A stretch of 6,350 nt of DNA from DASPFV01 sp035620975 (GCA_035620975.1 DASPFV010000237.1:1-6350), one strand, 5' to 3'; counted from the first letter of the stretch, positions 1 through 4,635 are shown. The notes: a model not told the origin generated them from the letters alone. Program-made: numbers and translations.

Positions 1-330
1 AAGGCAGGCGTCGTCACACCGACGAGGACGAGCGCCACGGCTGAAGAGTGAAGGAGACCACGCATGCACTCGACTCGAGCAAGGCGGGTACCCTCGAGCT
101 CGATCGTCGATCTGCACGATCTGGCAGGAAATTCTTACATACAGTTCTGTCGGTCAACCTTCTGACGGACTTCGGTCTGCCCGGCAGTGGATGGCGCATG
201 GGGCGTGTAATTTCTTTCTGGATCGGTCGGAGAGTGGCTGGGTCGTCTCGTGATTGGGGGCCCGACCTGGGCGCAGTCGGATCGGAGTATAATAGGCGGT
301 TCCCGCCCGAGCCACCGGGCCCGTAGTCGC
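1..330. other. Left-edge region without a convincing gene
   Basis: I see no recognisable gene here. Two short + strand frames are open from the window edge and stop at 42-44 (TGA, ending ...DERHG) and 49-51 (TGA, ending ...TSATAEE); either could be the last codons of an upstream gene, but neither can be assigned to a family. A third frame stays open from base 2 to about 252, but its translation resembles nothing I know. Bases 130-220 are visibly less GC-rich than the genes (for example aaattcttacatacag), which fits intergenic DNA. The only functional-looking signal is the TATAAT box at 288-293. Confidence 0.45.
288..293 (+). promoter_or_regulatory. Candidate -10 box for the yceD-rpmF transcript
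   Basis: The hexamer TATAAT is a perfect sigma70-type -10 and is unusual in such GC-rich DNA. No good -35 lies 16-18 bases upstream; the nearest weak candidate is CCTGGG at 267-272, with a 15-base spacer. Transcription would begin near base 300 and leave a leader of about 30 bases before the ATG at 331. This position argues that yceD starts at 331 and not at the in-frame GTG at 250, which would lie upstream of the promoter. Confidence 0.4.
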
Positions 331-870
331 ATGCTCCTCGACCTCAACAAGTTGCAGGGCCAGCGCGAGCACGTCGAGCGCGCGCTCCCGTCGTCCGCGT
401 TCGAGCCCCAGGACGACCAGTATCGCCTGATCGCGCCGGTCGAGCTGTCGATGGACGTCCAGAAGGCGGGTGACGATGTCTTCCACGTGACGGGAAGCTT
501 CCGGACCCGGCTCGAGCTCGACTGCAGCCGGTGCCTGGAGCCGTTCGAGCTCCCTGTGGAGGCCTCGTTCGATCTGCGGTACTTCCCCCAGACGGCGAAC
601 GCCGGCGAAGGTGAGCGCGAAATCGAAGAGGAAGACCTGACAACCGCGTACTACCGCGATGGCGTCCTTGACGTGATCGATCTGCTGCGGGAGCAGCTCC
701 AGCTCGCGTTGCCGATGAAGCCGCTCCACGACGAGGCGTGCCGGGGCCTGTGCCCGGTCTGCGGTGGAAACCTGAACCGGACGGACTGCGACCACTCGTC
801 GAAGTGGGAGGATCCGCGCCTGGCGCCGCTCAAGGGGCTGCTGGCGAGAGATCGAGAGAAGGAGAGCTAG
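331..870 (+). CDS. yceD: YceD/DUF177 family protein, 23S rRNA accumulation factor
   Basis: This encodes a 179-residue DUF177 (YceD) protein, a cytoplasmic factor needed in E. coli and plants for normal 23S rRNA accumulation. It opens with MLLDLNKL, the usual family beginning. Four parts support the call: the beta-rich N-terminal half, a CxxC pair at Cys65/Cys68 (CSRCLEPF), an acidic stretch (about 93-102), and a C-terminal cysteine cluster at Cys137, Cys141, Cys144 and Cys153 (CRGLCPVCGGNLN), which may bind metal. The ATG at 331 is preferred over the in-frame GTG at 250 because the 27 extra residues look unlike the family and 250 lies upstream of the TATAAT box. No clear Shine-Dalgarno precedes 331, consistent with a short leader. 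rpmF follows after 2 bases, the standard yceD-rpmF pairing, which strongly supports the identification. The biochemical role is taken from the family. Confidence 0.9.
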   Translation: MLLDLNKLQGQREHVERALPSSAFEPQDDQYRLIAPVELSMDVQKAGDDVFHVTGSFRTRLELDCSRCLEPFELPVEASFDLRYFPQTANAGEGEREIEEEDLTTAYYRDGVLDVIDLLREQLQLALPMKPLHDEACRGLCPVCGGNLNRTDCDHSSKWEDPRLAPLKGLLARDREKES

Positions 871-872
871 AA

Positions 873-1055
873 ATGCCCAATCCCAAACGGCGACACTCGA
901 AGACCCGGACAGCCAAGCGCCGTACCCATGATGCGCTGAAGCCCGTCCCCGTCGGCGTGTGTCCCCAGTGCCAGGAGAGCAAGGCGCCTCACCAGGTCTG
1001 CCCGCACTGCGGCTACTACAGCGGCCGTCAGGTGCGGGCCGTCGACGAAGGCTGA
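873..1055 (+). CDS. rpmF: 50S ribosomal protein L32
   Basis: This is a 60-residue ribosomal protein L32 (bL32), a structural part of the large ribosomal subunit. The N-terminus MPNPKRRHSKTRTAKRRTHD is basic and typical of the family (usually MAVPKRR.S). A zinc-ribbon-type set of cysteines follows at Cys30/Cys33 and Cys43/Cys46 (CPQC and CPHCGYY), so this is the four-cysteine form of L32 and not the cysteine-free paralogue some bacteria use under zinc limitation. The length matches the family. A strong Shine-Dalgarno, AAGGAG at 859-864, lies 8 bases before the ATG and inside the end of yceD, so the two genes are very probably cotranscribed and translationally coupled. L32 genes next to plsX and fab genes are a widespread arrangement. 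Confidence 0.97.
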   Translation: MPNPKRRHSKTRTAKRRTHDALKPVPVGVCPQCQESKAPHQVCPHCGYYSGRQVRAVDEG

Positions 1056-1068
1056 TGCCTTCTTCGGG

Positions 1069-1120
1069 TTAAGGTTCTGTGGTTCGCGGAACCACCAGCA
1101 GCAGGAAACCAGAACCTTGA
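1069..1120 (+). other. Nested hairpin between rpmF and plsX
   Basis: Two inverted repeats are nested here. The inner stem pairs GTGGTTC (1079-1085) with GAACCAC (1089-1095) around a 3-base loop. The outer stem pairs AAGGTTCT (1071-1078) with AGAACCTT (1111-1118), extendable by a G-T and a T-A pair to 1069/1120. No T-run follows, so it is not a standard intrinsic terminator. It could be an RNA processing or attenuation structure. It may also have arisen from the heptamer repeats: its right arm includes the first heptamer of array 1 (GAACCTT). Confidence 0.45.
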
Positions 1121-1216
1121 GCCAGGAGCCTTAGGCCAAGAGCCTTGGGCCAAGAGCCTCGAGCCAGGAGTCTTGAGCCTGGAGTCCTGAGCCAGGAGCC
1201 TTGAGCCGGGAGCCCG
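1112..1216 (+). repeat. Heptamer tandem array 1 (15 units, degenerate)
   Basis: Fifteen 7-base units run without a phase break, from GAACCTT to GAGCCCG. Eleven fit GARCC exactly in their first five bases; the others are single- or double-base variants such as AGGCCAA, GGGCCAA and GAGTCTT. The last two bases of the unit vary (AG, TT, AA, TC, TG, GG, CG). A weak extra unit (GAAACCA, 1105-1111) may precede it in the same phase. The array fills nearly the whole rpmF-plsX gap and ends 3 bases before the plsX TTG. Its divergence suggests an older array than the one after fabG. Confidence 0.85.
1208..1212 (+). promoter_or_regulatory. Repeat-derived Shine-Dalgarno of plsX
   Basis: GGGAG lies 7 bases before the TTG start codon of plsX and is the best ribosome binding site available. 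It is formed by the junction of the last two heptamers of array 1 (GAGCCGG followed by GAGCCCG), so the repeat itself seems to provide the translation signal. The array contains further AGGAG and TGGAG copies upstream, at other distances. Confidence 0.5.
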
Positions 1217-1219
1217 AGA

Positions 1220-2227
1220 TTGCGGATAGCCATAGACGTGATGGGCGGCGATCACGCCCCCGCTGGCATCGTGGCGGGAGCGCTCGTGGCCGCCCGCCAC
1301 GCGCAGATCGGGCTGCTGCTCGTGGGCCCGATCGACACGATTGAGCGGGAGCTGGCCAGGCATCCGGGGGCCGCGGCGCTCGACCTGCAATTGCTGGACG
1401 CGCCGGACCGGGTCGAGATGCGGGAACAGGCCTCCGCCGCACTGCGGAGCAAGCCCCGCGCGTCCATTCGCGTGGCTGCCGATGCCGTCCGCGACGGCCG
1501 GGCATCGGCACTCTTCAGTGCCGGCCACACCGGCGCCTCCGTCCTCGCTGCCCTTGGCGCCTTCGGCCGTCTGTCGGGTGTGGATCGACCGGCTCTTGCG
1601 ACGGTCATCCCGACCCGCCGCACCCCCGCCGTCCTGCTCGATTCGGGGGCCAGCGTCGAGTGCCGGCCGCAGCACCTCGTCCAGTTCGCGGTCATGGGCT
1701 CCGCGTACGCGCGGGTCGCGCTCGGCTGCGCGTCGCCGCGCGTCGGGCTCCTCTCGGTCGGCGAGGAAGAGAGCAAGGGCAACGAGCTGACCCGCGAGGC
1801 GCACCAGCTCCTGAAGTCGGCCCCGGTGAACTTCGTGGGCAATGTCGAGGGGCGACACGTCTACGCAGGGCACGCCGACGTCATCGTCTGCGACGGCTTC
1901 ACCGGTAACGTCACGCTCAAGATCAGCGAGGGTCTCGTCGAGACCGTCGAGCACCTCCTGCACGAGGAGCTGTCGTCCACCTTCGGTACCCGTGTCGGCT
2001 ACCTGCTTTCGCGGCAGGCGTTCCGCCGTTTTCGCAAGCGCGTCGACTACTCCGAATATGGCGGCGCCCCCCTCGTCGGCGTCAACGGGCACTGCGTCGT
2101 CGGACACGGACGGTCGTCCGCGAAGGCAGTGCGCAACGCCGTGATGATGGCCTCGAAGGTCGTCGCCGACGGCCTCGTGGACAAGCTGTCGCTGGAGGTC
2201 GCCGCCGTTGCCGCCCGGTCGTCGTGA
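1220..2227 (+). CDS. plsX: Phosphate acyltransferase PlsX
   Basis: PlsX converts acyl-ACP and phosphate into acyl-phosphate, the donor that PlsY uses to make lysophosphatidate; it is a peripheral membrane enzyme in other bacteria. The 335-residue product has the family landmarks in order: MRIAIDVMGGDHAP at the N-terminus, FSAGHTGA (99-106), DSGA (141-144), GLLSVGEEESKGNEL (176-190), NFVGNVEGR (204-212), DGFTGNV (225-231), SEYGGAPLVGVNG (278-290) and HGRSSAKAVRNA (296-307). The usual Asn of SAGNTGA is His here, which I read as a natural variant. The start is a TTG at 1220; it gives the expected N-terminus, whereas any later start (for example ATG at 1241) would remove the first strand and part of the GGD motif. 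Translation seems to use GGGAG at 1208-1212 from heptamer array 1. Downstream, fabH is expected but a 423-base repeat-rich gap follows. Confidence 0.95.
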   Translation: MRIAIDVMGGDHAPAGIVAGALVAARHAQIGLLLVGPIDTIERELARHPGAAALDLQLLDAPDRVEMREQASAALRSKPRASIRVAADAVRDGRASALFSAGHTGASVLAALGAFGRLSGVDRPALATVIPTRRTPAVLLDSGASVECRPQHLVQFAVMGSAYARVALGCASPRVGLLSVGEEESKGNELTREAHQLLKSAPVNFVGNVEGRHVYAGHADVIVCDGFTGNVTLKISEGLVETVEHLLHEELSSTFGTRVGYLLSRQAFRRFRKRVDYSEYGGAPLVGVNGHCVVGHGRSSAKAVRNAVMMASKVVADGLVDKLSLEVAAVAARSS

Positions 2228-2231
2228 TTTA

Positions 2232-2252
2232 CCGGGGGACTTCGTCCCCCGG
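2232..2252 (+). terminator. Possible terminator hairpin after plsX
   Basis: A perfect 9-bp, very GC-rich stem with a 3-base loop (TTC) begins 5 bases after the plsX stop. Only a short T-run (TTT, 2259-2261) follows, behind ACCCCC, so it is a poor intrinsic terminator by E. coli rules. It is also one end of repeat copy B, and termination may be incidental. If it works, it would separate plsX from fabD transcription. Confidence 0.3.
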
Positions 2253-2263
2253 ACCCCCTTTCA

Positions 2264-2281
2264 CGCTTCCGCCTTCGCCAA
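2264..2281 (+). repeat. Short dispersed repeat, copy 1
   Basis: The 18-base sequence CGCTTCCGCCTTCGCCAA occurs here and identically at 2460-2477. In this copy it continues as GGCTACGGCGGA, so TCCGCC (2268-2273) can pair with GGCGGA (2288-2293), and GCCTT (2271-2275) with AAGGC (2280-2284). It lies in the stretch that distinguishes element copy B from A and C. From memory, related strings are common in Acidobacteriota intergenic DNA; I cannot verify that here. Confidence 0.6.
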
Positions 2282-2459
2282 GGCTACGGCGGACCTCGCC
2301 GGAGCCGGTCGCGCCTTGATTCGCGGACCGCGGAGGCGGGCGCTCGCGGGGGCCCCAAGCCCCGCTCCGCTCGCGTGGCTCGTTCGCTTACGCTCCCTCG
2401 CGCGCTTTCGTCCCCGACGGACCTCGTCGACGGAGCGCGTTCTTCAGCTTCCCGCCCAC

Positions 2460-2477
2460 CGCTTCCGCCTTCGCCAA
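2460..2477 (+). repeat. Short dispersed repeat, copy 2
   Basis: This is an exact 18-base match to 2264-2281. The flanks differ: it continues as CACTCCGGCGGGCG, so a CCGCC/GGCGG pairing around the motif is still possible (2469-2473 with 2486-2490), as in copy 1. It sits between element copy B and the possible fabD promoter region. Confidence 0.6.
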
Positions 2478-2510
2478 CACTCCGGCGGGCGCTCGCCGTG
2501 AACTGGCCAC

Positions 2511-2546
2511 GCGATTCCGCCGGAAATCGCATACAATCAAAGATTG
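2511..2546 (+). promoter_or_regulatory. Candidate promoter/operator region for fabD
   Basis: TACAAT (2532-2537) resembles a -10 box, with the AT-richer stretch around it standing out from the surroundings. No convincing -35 sits at 16-18 bases upstream. An imperfect palindrome at 2511-2530 abuts the box and a perfect 5+3+5 inverted repeat (2534-2546) overlaps it, as operators often do. I cannot match either to a known regulator such as FapR or FabR. Transcription would start near 2544, giving a leader of about 107 bases. Confidence 0.3.
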
Positions 2547-2603
2547 GTTTGCCCGGGATTCCGTTCGCTGTGCGCACGCGGCGGGCGGCGCTACCTACGG
2601 TGA

Positions 2604-2650
2604 ATGACGAAGGAATGACGGCACGGAGAGAAGAAGGGACGAAGCGGTAG
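2604..2650 (+). other. Two tiny overlapping reading frames abutting fabD
   Basis: ATG at 2604 opens MTKE and stops at 2616-2618. Its stop overlaps a second ATG at 2615, which opens MTARREEGTKR and stops with TAG at 2648-2650. The fabD GTG follows at once and is in the same frame as the second mini-frame. The arrangement would allow a coupled leader, but neither ATG has a well-spaced Shine-Dalgarno, and frames this short occur by chance. AAGGGA (2634-2639), inside the second frame, is the likely Shine-Dalgarno of fabD. Confidence 0.25.
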
Positions 2651-3634
2651 GTGGCCGCCTGTCACCTGCTTGCGGTCGTGTTTCCCGGTCAGGGTGCCCA
2701 GAAAGTGGGCATGGGCAAGGCGCTCGCGGATGCGTTCCCGATCTGCCGGCAGACGTTCGCCGAAGCGGACGAGGCGCTGGCCGAGCCGCTCAGCCGGCTG
2801 TGCTTCGAAGGCCCCGAAGAGAAGCTTCTGTTGACCGAGAACACCCAACCGGCAGTCCTCACGGCCAGCATTGCGGCCTGGCGCCTCGCGGAGTCGCGCG
2901 GCGTTCGCGCGGCGTTCGCGGCCGGGCACAGCCTTGGCGAGTACTCCGCCCACGTCGCGGCCGGTACCCTTTCGTTTGGCGATGCCCTGCATACCGTGCG
3001 TCGCCGCGGTCAATACATGCAGCAGGCCGTTCCAGTCGGCGACGGCGCCATGTCCGCCATACTCGGTTCCGATGAGGAGGCCGTCGCCGCCGCGTGTGCC
3101 GACGCGCGGCGTGAGCTGCCAGGCCGCGTCGTGTCACCGGCCAACCTGAACGCGCCCGGGCAGATCGTGATTGCCGGCCACGCCGATGCGGTCGCGCGGG
3201 CCGGGGAGCTGGCGAGGGCGCGCGGCGCGAAGCGTGCGATCCCCCTGCCGGTCAGCGCGCCGTTCCATTGCGCCCTGATGAAGCCCGCCGAGGAGCGCCT
3301 CGCCCCCGATCTCCGGGCTCTGAGGACCGCTCCGCCGCGGTTTCCGGTGGTGGCCAACGTCGATGCCGAACCGAAGCGGGACGCTGCATCCTCAATAGAA
3401 GCGCTGATCCGCCAGGTGTCCGCTCCGGTTCGGTGGGAGCAGGTCGTCCGCCGCCTCATCGCGGAAGGCGTGGGCACGTTCGTCGAGCTCGGTCCCGGCA
3501 CCGTGCTGTCTGGCCTGATCAGGAAGATTGAGCGCGGTGTGACCGTCTGCAACGTCGAGGATCCTGGCGGCTTGGATGCGCTCGTCTCTGCGTTGCCGTC
3601 AATACAGGCTGATCAGTCGGTCCACGAGCGCTGA
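2651..3634 (+). CDS. fabD: Malonyl-CoA:ACP transacylase FabD
   Basis: FabD transfers malonyl from CoA to the phosphopantetheine arm of AcpP in the cytoplasm, supplying the extender unit to FabF. The 327-residue product has the family signature: FPGQGAQ (11-17), GHSLGEYSA (92-100) with nucleophile Ser94, Arg119 in RRRGQYMQ as the likely malonate-carboxylate ligand, NLNAPGQIVIAG (166-176), and His206 in VSAPFHCALM as the second catalytic residue. The late VELGPGTVLSGLIRK block is also typical. The length is slightly above the usual 305-315 residues. The start is fixed at GTG 2651 because an in-frame TAG lies directly before it and any later start would cut into the first beta strand. The Shine-Dalgarno (AAGGGA, 11 bases away) is rather distant. 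The stop codon TGA (3632-3634) shares its last two bases with the first heptamer of array 2. Confidence 0.96.
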   Translation: MAACHLLAVVFPGQGAQKVGMGKALADAFPICRQTFAEADEALAEPLSRLCFEGPEEKLLLTENTQPAVLTASIAAWRLAESRGVRAAFAAGHSLGEYSAHVAAGTLSFGDALHTVRRRGQYMQQAVPVGDGAMSAILGSDEEAVAAACADARRELPGRVVSPANLNAPGQIVIAGHADAVARAGELARARGAKRAIPLPVSAPFHCALMKPAEERLAPDLRALRTAPPRFPVVANVDAEPKRDAASSIEALIRQVSAPVRWEQVVRRLIAEGVGTFVELGPGTVLSGLIRKIERGVTVCNVEDPGGLDALVSALPSIQADQSVHER

Positions 3635-3695
3635 ACCGGGAACCTGATCTCGTGAACCAAGAACCTGGAACCTTGAACCCCGAAGCCGGAAGGCA
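3633..3695 (+). repeat. Heptamer tandem array 2 (9 units, GAACC type)
   Basis: Nine units in strict 7-base phase run from GAACCGG to GAAGGCA. Six begin with GAACC; the third (ATCTCGT) is badly diverged and the last two (GAAGCCG, GAAGGCA) decay toward fabG coding sequence. The array starts inside the fabD stop codon, fills the 17-base gap and continues 44 bases into the fabG frame. The core is GAACC here, whereas arrays 1 and 3 mostly use GAGCC, so the arrays seem to have diverged or expanded separately. Confidence 0.75.
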
Positions 3696-4437
3696 CCTTT
3701 TCAAGCTCGAGGGTCGGATCGCGCTCGTGACGGGGGCCTCCCGAGGTATAGGGCGGGCCGTCGCCCTCCGCCTCGCGCAGCAGGGAGCCATCGTCGTCTG
3801 CGCGGCGAGGGGAGAGCACGCTCGAGCGGTCGCCGACGAGATCCGCGGCTCGAATGGGCGTGCCGAGGCCGTTCCGCTCGACGTCACTGACGAGGCGGCA
3901 GTGGACGCGGTGGTGAAGGGCATCCTGGAACGTTACGAGCGCATCGACATCCTGGTGAACAATGCCGGGATTACCCGGGACGGGCTGATGCTCCGGATGA
4001 AGCGCGCGGACTGGGATGCCGTGCTGGCCACCAATCTCACGTCGGCCTTCGCGCTCACGCAGGCCGTGCTGAAACCGATGATCCGCCAGCGTTCCGGACG
4101 AATCGTGTCCGTGAGCTCGGTGGTAGGTCAGGCAGGGAATCCGGGACAGGCGAACTATGCTGCCAGCAAAGCCGGGCTGATCGGGTTCTCGAAGTCCGTC
4201 GCGCTCGAGGTGGCGTCGCGCGGCATCACGGTCAACGTGGTTTCCCCGGGTATGATCGAGACGGACATGACACGCGCCATTGCCGAGCCGTCGCGCGAGA
4301 GCTGGGAGTCGCGGATCCCGCTCAAGCGTCTCGGCACACCCGACGATGTGGCGACGGCTGTGTGTTTCCTGGTCTCGGATGAAGCAGCGTATATTACGGG
4401 GCAGGTTCTGGCCGTCAATGGAGGCATGTACTTGTGA
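3652..4437 (+). CDS. fabG: 3-oxoacyl-ACP reductase FabG with a repeat-encoded N-terminus
   Basis: FabG is the NADPH-dependent short-chain dehydrogenase that reduces 3-ketoacyl-ACP in each elongation cycle. The 261-residue product shows the cofactor loop TGASRGIG (27-34), LDVTD (76-80), NNAG (103-106) and the catalytic tetrad Asn128, Ser156 (SVVG), Tyr169 and Lys173 (YAASK), then SPGMIETDM (198-206) and a C-terminal AVNGGMYL. The core begins at FKLEGRIALVTG, so residues 1-16 (MNQEPGTLNPEAGRHL) are an extension compared with the usual 244-250-residue FabG. That extension is encoded almost exactly by heptamer array 2. No ATG exists between the array and the core; the only canonical in-frame starts are GTG 3652 and TTG 3673, both inside the array and exactly three units apart. 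GGGA (3638-3641) is a weak Shine-Dalgarno for 3652; GGAAGG (3688-3693) sits near no canonical start codon. Identity is secure, the start is not. Confidence 0.93.
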   Translation: MNQEPGTLNPEAGRHLFKLEGRIALVTGASRGIGRAVALRLAQQGAIVVCAARGEHARAVADEIRGSNGRAEAVPLDVTDEAAVDAVVKGILERYERIDILVNNAGITRDGLMLRMKRADWDAVLATNLTSAFALTQAVLKPMIRQRSGRIVSVSSVVGQAGNPGQANYAASKAGLIGFSKSVALEVASRGITVNVVSPGMIETDMTRAIAEPSRESWESRIPLKRLGTPDDVATAVCFLVSDEAAYITGQVLAVNGGMYL

Positions 4438-4440
4438 TGT

Positions 4441-4461
4441 TGGGCTCAGGGCTCTGGGCTT
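4441..4461 (-). repeat. Inverted heptamers after fabG
   Basis: Three 7-base units in phase (TGGGCTC, AGGGCTC, TGGGCTT) read on the - strand as AAGCCCA, GAGCCCT and GAGCCCA, so they belong to the heptamer family in the opposite orientation. They begin 3 bases after the fabG stop. GGCTCTGGGCTTT (4450-4462) is the perfect reverse complement of AAAGCCCAGAGCC (4595-4607) near the end of array 3, so the two can form a 13-bp stem enclosing most of the array. Confidence 0.7.
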
Positions 4462-4483
4462 TCGGTGGCTCGGGGCGCGCAAG

Positions 4484-4623
4484 GAGCAGGAAGCCAGGAG
4501 CCAGGAGCCAGGAGCCAGGAGCCAGGAGCCAGGAGCCAGGAGCCAGGAGCCGAGAGCCGAGAGCCGAGAGCCGAGAGCCGAGAGCCAGCTCTCTAAAGCC
4601 CAGAGCCTAGAGCCATGAGCCGA
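4484..4623 (+). repeat. Heptamer tandem array 3 (20 units, homogeneous core)
   Basis: Twenty units stay in exact 7-base phase. The core is seven identical GAGCCAG units (4498-4546) followed by five identical GAGCCGA units (4547-4581); diverged units lie on both sides (GAGCAGG, AAGCCAG before; GAGCCAG, CTCTCTA, AAGCCCA, GAGCCTA, GAGCCAT, GAGCCGA after). Sixteen units begin exactly with GAGCC. Blocks of identical units with decayed edges are what recent slippage expansion would leave. The array lies wholly between fabG and acpP, 126 bases before the acpP start. Confidence 0.93.
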
Positions 4624-4635
4624 ATTTGAAAGGTG

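Larger units (their letters stand above)
2229..2405 (-). repeat. GC-rich hairpin element, copy B (inverted, with an insertion)
   Basis: Read on the - strand, this matches the elements before acpP and fabF, with a longer middle. One end is a perfect 9-bp hairpin, CCGGGGGAC (2232-2240) with GTCCCCCGG (2244-2252); on the - strand it has the same GAA loop as copy A and is likewise followed by GGTAAA. The next conserved block is GCGGGG (2346-2351) paired with CCCCGC (2360-2365), flanked by GCGAGCG and GAGCGGAGC motifs as in copy A. Bases 2391-2405 read gcgcgcgagggagcg on the - strand, close to copy C. About 90 bases (roughly 2257-2340), including a CTTCCGCCTTCGCC motif, separate the two hairpins and are absent from copies A and C. 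Outer boundaries are approximate. Confidence 0.7.
2406..2650. other. Gene-free leader upstream of fabD
   Basis: No gene is supported here, and the translations in all frames look like GC-rich shadow. It holds the second 18-base repeat, an imperfect 20-base palindrome (2511-2530, GCGATT...AATCGC), a TACAAT -10-like hexamer (2532-2537) and a small perfect inverted repeat CAATC-AAA-GATTG (2534-2546). Base composition becomes less GC-rich at 2520-2550, as at a promoter. I looked for remnants of fabH, which usually sits between plsX and fabD, and found none by eye: no Ala-Cys-Ala active-site block and no N-GNTSAAS-type motif. Confidence 0.5.

Noticed and set aside
99..106. PlsX residues 99-106, FSAGHTGA instead of the common SAGNTGA, as a sign of an inactive enzyme
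   Set aside because: All other PlsX motifs are intact and the substitution is mild; I treat it as ordinary family variation (coordinates here are protein residues of plsX at 1220-2227).
48..120. Restriction-site-rich stretch (CTCGAG, GGTACC-like, CTCGAG) suggesting vector sequence
   Set aside because: The sites are not in a recognisable polylinker order and such hexamers are expected in GC-rich DNA.
48..326. 92-codon + strand frame upstream of yceD
   Set aside because: It crosses the TATAAT box and the AT-richer stretch, has no family resemblance, and its ending is compositionally unlike the genes.
250..330. N-terminal extension of YceD from GTG 250
   Set aside because: The 27 added residues do not resemble DUF177 proteins, and a start there would precede the likely promoter; MLLDLNKL from 331 is the family-like beginning.
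154..795. 213-codon - strand frame opposite yceD
   Set aside because: yceD on the + strand has the conserved start and cysteine motifs and is paired with rpmF; the reverse frame has no recognisable features.
1028..2107. 359-codon - strand frame opposite plsX
   Set aside because: It lies opposite a confidently identified plsX, and one end translates the heptamer array into a repeating PGSRLLA-like peptide, a by-product of a 7-base period.
2208..2577. Short open frames (97 codons on each strand) in the plsX-fabD gap
   Set aside because: They translate repeat elements into Arg/Pro/Ser/Ala-rich sequence such as SAFAKATAD and lack a plausible start context; no fabH-like motif is present.
4484..4623. 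CRISPR array
   Set aside because: The repeat unit is 7 bases with no spacers; CRISPR repeats are about 23-47 bases separated by unique spacers, and no cas gene is present.
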